From Lineus longissimus (Eukaryota; Nemertea; Pilidiophora; Heteronemertea; Lineidae), in NCBI RefSeq assembly GCF_910592395.1, contig NC_088320.1, positions 186,001 through 250,000 of the forward strand: a DNA stretch of 64,000 bases. Direction: 5' to 3'. This document shows positions 1 through 10,626 of this stretch, piece by piece. A model generated the notes under the pieces. It was not told the DNA's origin. It ran no database searches and saw only the letters and a list, made by a program, of their open reading frames with translations. The position numbers and the translations under genes were made by a program. Within the stretch, counting starts at the first letter, position 1. Every line of letters begins with the position of its first letter.

Positions 1-193
1 CATTGAATTCATGTAGGGGGCACATGGTTGACCGCTGCATCGAGCAGGAGAACGCAGCGAGTTCTCTTAGTCAATATGGCATGGATTACTCGACAAGGAC
101 AGATTGCTAACATCGCCAAATTTTCTGCAGTACCCACTTGCTCGTAATTAGATTCCGAGTTCTCGGATGGTATGTGTGCTTGATTGATACAGG

Positions 194-619
194 TCAACAC
201 AGAGGGTGCTTGACATTCATAAAGTCATGTTGCTCCTGATTGAAAAGGTATTCAGGAAGAACTCGGTCCCATTGACTAAAAAATGAACAAACTTTGCTGT
301 GTAATGGGTTAACAGAGTCAAAAGCAATGCTACTGAGAGCGAGAGTGCGACACTGTTTGCGCAAGCACTCAAACTCGCCGCAACATGTCACCGCATGTTG
401 CGCCTTCTCCTCTGCCACATAATGGCCATCGAGTCCCTGCTTCGACCACTGAACAATCTCGCCCTGTCCACAGCTGCTGGTAGGGATTAAACCTGTTTCT
501 TTCGCGCATGTCTCGAATGCATTTTTTTCACAAGAAAAAGTGCACTGGTGTGGTTTCGGGACGGTTGCTGTGATCTCAGTCACTGTAGGCCTATATGCTA
601 GGACAATTCCGTGTTTCAC
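194..619 (-). other. Unrecognised cysteine-rich ORF, possible exon
   Basis: An open frame of 141 codons on the minus strand is unusually long for this gene-poor part. The translation is cysteine-rich (about ten Cys), with spacing such as C-T-F-S-C, a T-C-C-G-E-F-E-C run and two later Cys. A fair 3' splice site (GGCCTACAG on the minus strand, around 582-590) lies inside the frame and could start an exon at T-E-I-T. I do not recognise the family and see no partner exon, promoter or poly(A) signal. It could be a chance ORF, an old transposon fragment or one exon of a gene running off the left edge. Confidence 0.2.
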
Positions 620-3600
620 ATTTGTGTGCGTTATTCAACCTAACTCTGTTACAAAGTCTGTGTTTTTTCTCCATGCTTCCATAAGATTATAAACAGAGTA
701 AACTTATTTTATTGCTGCGTTGCCAATCCGAGCCACCAACTTAATCCATGCCTGACCGAGCACACAAGGAGTTTGAAGGGGTATCTATTTCCTTCCATAG
801 TCATGATTGTTATTGACAAACATTCAACAGACACTGACAGCTGATTGATTATTAATTAAGTGTCATTTACTCAAGTATCAATTGGCTATTAGGTGCAGTC
901 ATTGATACGCGCGTTCCTTGTCAGATTTACCGACTGCCAGAAGGGAATTTGAGAACACCTGCGAGGATAAGTTCCTTGATTACACATACAATGTACATTC
1001 CTTTGTTAAAGTCGCTAAAAGTCCTATAGATTTCCCACATACCCTATTTTGGTCTGTGTACCCATAACAGCGCCCGCTGTAACATCGTTGAACAAGAATG
1101 TTTTGGCCGAGTGGTCCTCCGTGGTCGAGTCTGGTGCTGTGCATCGATAGTGAAGGTCATTCATAACTATCGTCTGCCAGCCTTGATTTTGATGATTGAG
1201 GACCAATATCCGAGAGGACAATACAACCACACTGACCACTGGGCCCGATCCTCAACTCCGAGCATGACAGATCGATCTGACTTTGCGACCAGTCCATGTA
1301 CATGGACTCTCTCCACTCTAACCTCTTCTATACGTGCATGTGTACACGGAGTGCGATTGCGACAATGCATACGGCAGTGCTTGGTGATCTCATTCAGCAC
1401 TCATCATACTCATCAAATAATGCAGGAGCACGTGCTTTGTGAAATTCACGCGAAATCGCGTCAAATCTCATCCAGGGAAAACCCTGGGATGAACCGAACC
1501 GTTCTTGCCAGTGAGAGAGTACGCATCACATTGAATCTATACGACATTCACTTCTATAACCAGGGTTTCTTTCGTTTTGAAATGAAATATTCCATTGAAT
1601 ACCGCAAATCAAATTAAAAACTTAAAAACAATTTAGCTGGAGTAGATCCCCAGATTAATGGCACGCCGAGCAATAGTGAGAGGGTGTCATCCATTGACTC
1701 GCACGAGCGCCCTGACTGACGGTCGAATAACTCTTCGGGTGTTTGGTGAAAGAGCTCCATTTTGTGAAAATGGCGGATTTCAAACTGATGAACAGTTCGT
1801 CTCATTTCCTTGTTTTTGCTTTTCTGTAAACAGCTTCTGCACTGAACTCGGGACTCATTTTTTAAACTTTGGTTTTTCGAGACAAATCTTTCAATCAGCA
1901 GGTTTGTGAATGAAGAATCACGCGTTCCCTTCGGAAGGCATGGGAGTGCTCGCTCGCAAATACCATTGGCCGATTCAAATGCGTTTTTAGTTTAAAATCC
2001 GGCCACGATTCAAATCACCAAATGACAGTCTATGTGCAGGTTTACGATGAAGGTAGAAAGCGTTGACAAGTGTTCACAACTCTAGCTTGACATTTTGATA
2101 TGAGTTGGTTCCCGCCAATAACACAACCTAAGACACTCCTAATTCAGAATCCAGTACTTCATTACATGACATGATGGGTTTTCCTCTCCAAATAATGACT
2201 TTCGTAATGTCGAATAAAACCGAAGTAGGCAGCCACTATTGGTGATTCCAAAAAGTGCATTGGGGTCAAATAGAAAACATTATACCAATCACATCATCGG
2301 ATGCAGCTATATACAAACACGGTTTCGTATGTAGTTTTGTAAGTGATTTCGCGATCGAAAACAAAATTGTCTATATTCTGTGTTCGAAAACTCAAGTACT
2401 TTAGCACCATGTCGGTTTTTTTCTATAGATGATCATTGCGACGACATTTTGCACCAAACGGAAATGATATTTCGTATTAAATGATTGAAATTTTTTGTCG
2501 CCCGAGAGAATATCAACACGAGCCCCACAGCGAAACATTGTGTTCACGTATGGCAGTAAAATGAAAAAGTCGATCCGAGACGAGAACTCCTGTGAGTGGC
2601 AAGCTACGAAATCCTCCTTGCAATAACCGACAAGACACAGTCAGTTGCCTAGACTGATCAAGTCAGCCACATTCCGCCCTGGCATTCAAAATAGAACCGA
2701 CCAAATTTAATTGGATATAAACTCAATCTGGCATCCACAACTAAAATTGCGTGTTAACTTTTCTCGATTAACTTGAAGTGGACGGACCATCAATCACTGT
2801 TGCGGTCAAGGATTTGGATACAGGATATATTGTTGTTATTACTTCATCATACCTAGATAAACTGGAAGGAAACTTTGCTACCAGCTTTTGTTGTCTCCAA
2901 TCGTATCAGTCAGAGGAGAGCGGGGGTTAATTCTTGTTCATTTCTCCGGCCCGAGACTACTGTGAGATCTGCGCCGAACAATCATGGCAGTCGGCTTCTG
3001 TTTGGCCAACACCTGATCGGAAGTGTCAAACTCTTACTTGAGGAGAGTGTCACTTTATATCTAGATAAACACCAATTGCCTGAAGAAAGATACCCATGAT
3101 AGCGATAAAACAAACTTACAAACACGCGATACTATCAGGGTAACTGAGATGAGCGTTTTGTGCAAATTCCTTAAAGAAAAGTGATATCTGGTTTCTGTGG
3201 TTGCGTAAATGATCTTGTCTCTGCCCCTGGGGTCGGTATAAGTGTGATGAAGGCGTGAAGCAGTCACTGCGCTATCGCCATCAAGTCAGGTCATCAATAT
3301 ACCACTCGAAATTAGCCTTGGCGACAGCTCCAAAACGATTTCAAGCCCCCGCAATCTGCATCACACTTGTTTGGATGTGAACATTACATCCCCAAATACA
3401 AGATTCGTTGATCAACATTGTCCAACATGTTGTGCACTAATGTATTCATTTATGTATTTTGTGTGAGATGTTCGGGATTTTTCCACGGCATCGAGATGTA
3501 ATGTTTGAATATAAGCGGTCGATTAGCACTGTTCTCGGCTCATTAGGTCGCGCTTGCTGGTGAGATAGGATGTGTTCTCCTCCTTCACCTCGTCCGGTCT

Positions 3601-4441
3601 CGGCGTATTAGTCAATCTGAGGATGATGACGCTCTTTTCATACCACGTGGTCTTAAGAAGTACATGTACCATCTTTGATTTCTACGTTTTTTGTTGGAGT
3701 AACCGCAACCCATTTGCTACTGCACCCAGGCCGCCACGTCAGCGCACTTCTAGCAAACAAGTTCGCTAAGATAATGGTCACTTTATCATTCAGCGATAAG
3801 GAAGCATGGTTAGTTACCTTATGAGGATAAATCACTCACAAACTGCCTGCCAACTGTGGCCACGCGGTTGCCCCTTAACACAGTGATAATTAGATTGTTC
3901 TTACGAATCGTCGATTTTTTCTAGAAGTATAGGTAATCGCTAAATCAAATCCATCAGCTATTTATCACGTTGACAAAATATCGAAATCATTCGATATGTC
4001 ATAGCGGTAAGGGTCACTCACCCACCGAACGCTCATACGATGGCCAAGATCCCCCACGAATGGGAATGTCCCTCTAAAGGAATCACCAGGCGTGAAATCA
4101 ACGCCGTTAATATTAATCAGCCAGCTGGGCAGACGACGGGTTCAAACATTGGAACGTCTGCTGAGGGCATTCTGTAACCCAAGACGACGCTTTTTATGAC
4201 AAAGTGATGACTTGAGTTCTGTCTGGCGACTCGCTTGACAAGTGGCAATAACAACGACTTCTGCTAATACGTCACTTAACGATGTATCCGCTATTGAACA
4301 CATCATTTTTATTGTATCCTCTTAGACCGCATATTATGCAACTACATCCCTTTTTAACCTCTATCTCGGTATTTCTCTAATGTCGCTCAATTTCTGTTGA
4401 TTGCTATTCAATTTCTGTTTTGCATTGGTCTTGCCTCAACA
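620..4441. other. No supported gene
   Basis: I see no exon with recognisable protein similarity, no tRNA and no long repeat here. Open frames are short, overlap each other on both strands and lack paired splice sites. An AAAATGGCGG word near 1768 resembles a YY1 site but stands alone. Confidence 0.5.
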
Positions 4442-5099
4442 TGACCTAAACGGATTCAAGGTCATATCAACCCCCTTATGATGACTTACTGCATCACAAC
4501 ATCATCCCCAGCTAGCTTTGAGTATCATATCATGTGACCTTTGGCGGGCCATGTCAGCTCATCTGGTGAATACATGTATCTCCAACATATACAAGACAAG
4601 ATTGAAGTAAAGTGCTTTGAAATTATTCCGGAAACGAACCAAGGGCAGTGAAATAACCCAATATGTAAACATCCGATTGATATGATTTTTGCCAATTTAC
4701 AAAAATGATTATTAAGAAATCAACGCCATCACTGTGACCTCTGATCCATCTCACGCACTTTAACTCTCTTGAGAGGACCGATGATTTCCCACTGGGCTAT
4801 GACCTTGAGGTTCAGGTGACCTTCCCAATGGAATAAGACGGTTGCTGACCTGTCAGATGACACGCCAAGTGAGGTGAGCTTCGAGTCTTATGTCATTTTA
4901 TATGAAGACAATCTACTGTTGTTTTTTAATTTGCAGTAAAATTACCTGAATATCGTCTCCAGTGAATTGGTTGTTATTCCGTTGAGAAATGGAACTTTCT
5001 TATTTATCCTCAGGTGAGTATCAGTCGTGTTCCTCCACATATTAGAGGACGCACCTTTGGCGGGGTGATGACCTTAATAGACTTGACCTATCATGACCT
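4442..5099. promoter_or_regulatory. Cluster of nuclear-receptor-type AGGTCA half sites
   Basis: Ten AGGTCA/TGACCT hexamers start at 4442, 4459, 4535, 4735, 4800, 4817, 4846, 5069, 5084 and 5094. Nine read TGACCT on the plus strand and one (4459) reads AGGTCA. The pair at 5084 and 5094 is a perfect direct repeat with four-base spacing (DR4). TCAAGGTCA at 4456 fits the extended monomer site known for ERR/SF-1 type receptors. Function as an enhancer is inference; there is no adjacent gene to assign it to. Confidence 0.35.
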
Positions 5100-6289
5100 C
5101 CTAGAGGCAACAGAACCCGGTGATGATGTCTAGCAGAGTTTGGAGTTGGTTGTAGTCCATCGATTCCTGGATTGCTTTGGGGTGTTATTCTGAATGTGAT
5201 GAGGGTGAAAAGAGCTTGTTCACTAACTATAACAGTAACGCTGTGAGCAAACTATTGTTTAGAATAAACAGACCCAAATCGATTCAGTTCAACACTTATC
5301 GTACTTTGTTTTGTTGGGACATACTTATAAATTCAAAAGATATCTTTTTTATCTATTTTCTTATTCATTTTCAGGTAAACAAACTCTAAATAATGTTTAT
5401 ATATGTGTATATTTGGTTGTCTTAATGCAGCGCTGGGTTGTTACTGGTATTTCCAGTGTCTAGCAATTGCAAGAAGATTCCAGAAGGAGATCCGATGCCT
5501 GCTGTATCTGGGGATGCTTAACTCTCATGGCTAATCTCAGGGCAGATCTGTTCAAGCTCAGTAACATTTGCTGCGAAATGTCAGAGTCACACCGTTGACC
5601 ACAATGGCTCTTTCAGAACTGCCATTGATAACGTCTCGCACAATCACGCGGGAAGACAGAAGGCGTTGTCCTCACGATCCGGTCTCACATGCGCATCAGT
5701 ATGCTCTGATCACCGTATCTATTGACAGGAATGCCACTTGATTTTTTTCAGCAAACCTGCCCTGCGAGCCTTTGATTTGCCTGCCTGTAGCGAGCGGCTT
5801 TAGACGATCATGACAAGGCCTTGCCGACAAAGTCGGAAGTGTGGACCAACAGCAACGGTAAAGTGAACAGGTATAATATATATATATATAAATAAGTCAG
5901 CGTTCTCGTTTGCTCAATAGTTCCAATAGTATACGTTCTTTAAAGCTCTTCCATTCAATCACAAACCTGCTAATATCGTTTATCGATTTCATTATAGCTA
6001 GAGGTTCTTCATATTGAAAACTAAAACAAACATGAACCTGTCAATAAAATTGACAATTCATTGATTCAATCCCTTGTCATAGTTTGTGAGGGATACCTTT
6101 TACCAATAATTGTTTATGGTTCCTCATTCCTCGTCTGTTTTGCCTCTTGGGCGGCATTTGTGAATGATGACATTGACTTTCAAAGTGGCGCTTGACAGTA
6201 GGCCTAACTTATGGCCCTTTCTCTCAGGTAGACGGTTTTGATGGCTCCGAACCCAAGTACCATCATCATTCGGGTGCAATCGCATACCT
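5100..6289. other. No supported gene; short TA microsatellite
   Basis: AT-rich DNA with a short (TA)n run near 5876-5890. No exon or RNA gene was recognised. Confidence 0.5.
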
Positions 6290-6625
6290 CAGAAACCCCC
6301 ACTCGTGTGTCAGAAACCCCCACTCGTGTGTCAGAAACCCCCACTCGTGTGTCAGAAACCCCCACTCGTGTGTCAGAAACCCCCACTCGTGTGTCAGAAA
6401 CCCCCACTCGTGTGTCAGAAACCCCCACTCGTGTGACAGAAACCTCCACTCGTGTGTCAGAAACCCCCATTCGTGTGTCAGAAACCCCCACTCGTGTGTC
6501 AGAAACCCCCACTCGTGTGTCAGAAACCCCCACTCGTGTGTCAGAAACCCCCACTCGTGTGTCAGAAACCCCCACTCGTGTGACAGAAACCCCCACTCGT
6601 GTGACAGAAACCCCCACTCGTGTGG
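6290..6625. repeat. 21-bp minisatellite, about 16 copies
   Basis: A 21 bp unit, GAAACCCCCACTCGTGTGTC plus A, is repeated about 16 times with few changes (a variant GTGTGAC in some units, one CCTCCAC and one CCCATTC). Because 21 is divisible by three, several frames stay open across the array and give repeats such as SETPTRV or RNPHSCV. I treat this as a minisatellite, not a gene, because frames on both strands are equally open and no flanking exon is visible. Confidence 0.9.
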
Positions 6626-8151
6626 GTTTGTGTATTGAACCTGTTGAGGAGAGTATTCACGCCAAGTTCCGGTCAGTTTTGCTCGACAGTGTTGGTGAAG
6701 ATCGTTAGGATGACAGCTTAAGGCACAGATCCTGTGTTGTCAAAAGTATGGGGTTTGCCAAAAACCTATTCAAGTCTGAAGGCAGGTATGTGTAGAATGA
6801 TTAATAAGCATCCACCTTGGTGCCTACGCAAGCTTGTGTTGTAGTGTTGGTGACATTCCTCACTGCATTGTTGTCTAAGAATACCATCCATGTCCCCAAC
6901 GTGGAGAGTTTGCCCGCAGTCTTCAGGCCCGATCGTGCAGAGCAGCAGGTTAATCACTAAATTGCGTTAACCATTGTTTAAAACAAAACTTAGGCACGTC
7001 ACCTATTAATTCAAATCTTTCACATGTTCTACACCCAGCGTGAGATGATAATTAAACAGAAATGAGATACGAGTGGAATCCTGGTCAGCTGTTGTCAATA
7101 TTAATTGAAACATCGGGTAGTTAGAGAAATAATTACCGTTATCTCTATCAAGGTACAATACATCGCACATTAAAGGCTGGTAATTTCCTACAAAGAGTTG
7201 CTTCGGGGCGTTACATCGAAATTTTATAGGGGTGGCGCAATATCTCATTTCTGATAGGTTATAGCTGGTGATAACTTTGCACCTCGGAGTCAGTATCGTT
7301 AGATGAGCCGACAATACAATTTTTAAGGGTCTGACTGCGAGCTCAAGCGCTCGAAGCTGAGCGAAATACACTGATTAGTTTTATTTGTGAAGGATGATGT
7401 TCTTTTTAAGGTAGAGTGTGGCCTACACTTTATCTCAAAAGTGGCTGTTGTAATTCGAATGTCAGTGTGGACTTCGAATGGAATTCGAATGTGGCATTTT
7501 GAGAGCTCGACTATTCGGATTCAATTGCTACAAAGCATGCGCCTTCTAGACATGACGTAATGTCACGTGAAAACACTCTCTCTACCCTCGGGTTTTCAGA
7601 CGAACTCGGCCCACGAGAGCCAACACATGACTGTTCACAACGAAATGCGAGATTCTAAATCCTTAATCCACGCGGTCAATATACGGCAAGCTTCTCCTCT
7701 TATTGCAGAAATTAGCATCATATTTTCAATAACTTCTTTATCATTTATTCAATGATATTTGAGGTAAATTCTCAGTCGCATCGCTCTCTTTCACATTGTT
7801 AAAAGCCAACAGCCAAAACCTCGTCCGCCGCTTCGGTCTGGCCGACATTTTAGCTCCCCTCTCGAAGTGTTTGGTGAGACAACCAATACCCCCGGTTCCA
7901 TATGAGTTTCTTAAAACACATCACGTGGGTTAGGAGCATATCGATGATTGAAGTAACAAACAGTCTTTGAAGTTAAAAGCAAAGCAGGTTTGATCGTCGC
8001 CCGCTGAATGCCAAATGAGTTGCAAGCTTGTGGTGGGGGTCGTTCACAGTTACCAACAACGCATTGTATGATAATCCGCTCTGATCTGCTTCATTGGAAC
8101 ACAATGGATCGGGCTGTGCTAATACTAGGATCATTGTAATAGGAGCCCCTA
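6626..8151. other. No supported gene
   Basis: Only short, overlapping ORFs are present. The 121-codon minus frame at 7006-7371 shows no motif and no splice context that I can support. Confidence 0.5.
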
Positions 8152-8586
8152 TTATAACAAAGGGAAAATGAGGCGGTTCAACTGAAGTGAAACCAAATGG
8201 AAGCTCTGTACATCAAATGCTACATCATTAACCAACAAGGCTTTCTGAGATATACTTTGGGTCAGTCCCAATTTCACCACCCTTGCCCTCGCTGTGCCAT
8301 CATTATCTGTATCATCGACCTGACGGCTATTCTTGGCAGCACCGCATATTGATCCATCTTTCAACTTCTTTATGTCAACATTCCGTGCGCGTAACCAAGA
8401 TACAAAACCTGCGGGGATGCACTCGCACGTTACTCGAAAGTTTCCAACATTGTTTTCACTAAATATATCATGGAAATAGTTACAGATCCGATACCCGCTT
8501 ATCAAAATTCCTGGAGTGATCTTTACCTTTTGAACAAAACGCACAAAGATTGTATAAAAACAAGTTGAACAACGTAAATGTGGCAC
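8152..8586 (-). other. ORF with weak LRRCT-like cysteine pattern
   Basis: A 144-codon minus-strand frame contains the segment CECIPAGFVSWLRARNVDI followed later by a single Cys. The C-x-C ... W-L-R-x-R ... C arrangement recalls the cap after extracellular leucine-rich repeats (LRRCT). No leucine-rich repeats precede it in this frame or nearby on the same strand, and no typical P follows the last Cys. A weak acceptor-like TTTAG lies just upstream of the segment. It may be a lone exon, a decayed fragment or chance. Confidence 0.15.
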
Positions 8587-8999
8587 GCTAGTCTTATTAT
8601 TTTACATCAAGATGGGTGGATCTCGTGATAGATGTTGGCACTGTTTGTATCAACCCTTTACTGACTGAGCTATTTTAAAACTTGTCCACATCAAGTTCAA
8701 CACACCCAATCATTAATGACAATGATTATATCATCGGTACGTGCTCATAAAGAGCTTTCAAACGTCAATGGTTATGTCAATAAGTCAGTAGGTGTAGGAA
8801 GTTCTCATAGGGAGCTTCAAATGAACGGCCATGTCAGTAGGTTCACCAAAATTGTACCATTGCCACTGCTTGCAATTTCGCTTTCAAAGATACTAGTAAG
8901 TTGGCCGTAATACAGTATAATATAGTAATACAGAGAGCATGCACATACAAGTACAGGTAGTAGTGCCGTGGTACGAGGTTGAGGTGACTTCCTGTCTTG

Positions 9000-9105
9000 A
9001 TCAATGGAGATCAGCGACAACGGGATCGGATGACCAGTCTCTCTTACGATCAATGCAAACTTCATTGATCAGATCAATGCACTTATCAATGAGGTTGTCA
9101 TTGAT
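9000..9105. promoter_or_regulatory. Cluster of ATCAAT motifs
   Basis: Six ATCAAT/ATTGAT hexamers start at 9000, 9049, 9064, 9073, 9085 and 9100, four in one orientation and two in the other. ATCAAT is the core bound by Onecut/HNF6 and some other Cut-type homeodomain proteins. Some of the density may come from local duplication. Enhancer function is inference. Confidence 0.3.
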
Positions 9106-10451
9106 GTCGCATCGTCTTACTCACGATCATACTTTTATCATAACATATTGATTTTTCGTTAAGAACCTCTTTGCGCAGTTCACGTTGTCTTCGCCTTTTC
9201 TCGGAAGCTTTCGGCAATTTCCGGGAGGCAGAGAATGTAAGGCATCAGCATTGGAGAGTTGTATATTTGTTTGTTATCCACATGTCTTGTCTATTAGTCA
9301 GTTCACAGTGTCATCATGTCTTTGGTAGACTGAAACCACTCTCAGCATATCAACCTCCATTTAGTCTTGTTGATCAGGTTGCAGACGAGAACTTTATTAG
9401 AGTTGATATGGGAAATTAAAATGTCTTTGAAAGCTGATTCCTTGCGCCAATGAAATTTGGTTTTATGTTTCTTGTCAGACACTTTCAGGAACAGGGTGAG
9501 GTTTTCCTTCAATTTTCATCTTTCATCATCGGAAAAATAAAATCTGATGTTTCCTGGTGAAGAACACGGGGTCATTGAAGTCAGTTCATCGGCCAGAGGA
9601 CTGAAGAATTGGCAAAGCGTTGAAACAGTCATGTTTAAGTGATGAAATGTTTCAGTGCAGCCCCAAAATTAGGCGAGAGTGTTGACGAGAACCAAAAAAA
9701 TCAAGTTTCATTGGCCTAAGTGTGGGTGGCAAAGACAAAATGCAGTTTTCTTCTCTCTGTACATCTTCCCCGTTCATCTAATGGACGAATTCTTCACTGT
9801 GTAATGGAAACACTCAAACTAAATAATGCATGCAGTGTCGCCAGAACCCACTATTCCCTGCATTGTCCAAAGCCTCTTTGTTCTTTTGTAATCAAACTTC
9901 GAAATTCAATGTGTTTCACAGTGCATGGCCATGTGCATTTAGTCCATTTTAAAACATGTGCATTGTGCACAGGTCTATTCATGAGAAAATCAAAGTTGTT
10001 TACAGGAGAACGTCATTCCTGTTGGGTGTTCTTGCTGAGTGTTTCGACCAACCCCAGCATACCATGCTTCTATCCCATATTGCTATCACGTGGTGACAGT
10101 ATAAAATCGTCCCATCGATTCTGAGGTTCAATATCAGGAACAGCAGACATATAAAAGTGTGACATATTGTGCGAAGTAAGGATGAGCAACCATCGTCCTT
10201 TATTTGGAATGAAAGTAATAACTCATTCGCTGACAAGTGTACTGTTGTTAACTAAAGGTATAAAAATTATCGAATAGATTTACCCAACATTTCATTTAAA
10301 TGTTACCGTGTGAGACCGAAACAGTAAACTGTCAATAAATGCTAGAATACCTGATGAAACCGAAGGTCCCTTTGCTTAAAACACGAGTCCCACATGCTAA
10401 CATAATAGGAATATGCTGATGAACCCCTGCAGAAGTCGCACGGGGTAAACC
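9106..10451. other. No supported gene
   Basis: No exon, RNA gene or long repeat was recognised. The 134-codon plus frame at 9720-10124 has no motif or paired splice sites. Confidence 0.5.
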
Positions 10452-10626
10452 CCTGTGAGTGGCTCAATTGTGATTGTGCGCCGGGGAAACAGGGACCAGG
10501 GGTTCTTATCAGGCTATCGGTAAGATCGAACTGCTGCAGCAGTTGTACGGAATACTCCCTGTGATTGGCTCAGTTGTGATTACAGCACCGGGGAAACAGG
10601 ATCGAGGGTTTCTTATTGGTCAATGG
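10452..10626. repeat. Diverged tandem duplication of about 69 bp
   Basis: Two related segments, 10452-10520 and 10558-10626, are offset by about 106 bp. Both carry CCTGTGA-TGGCTCA, a central CCGGGGAAACAGG and a TTCTTAT end. They have drifted by substitutions, so the duplication is not recent. Confidence 0.7.

Noticed and set aside
1111-1617. 168-codon plus-strand ORF
   Set aside because: It is overlapped by open frames on the other strand, and its composition shows no domain.
6290-6625. CRISPR array
   Set aside because: Units are head-to-tail without unique spacers and the genome is animal.
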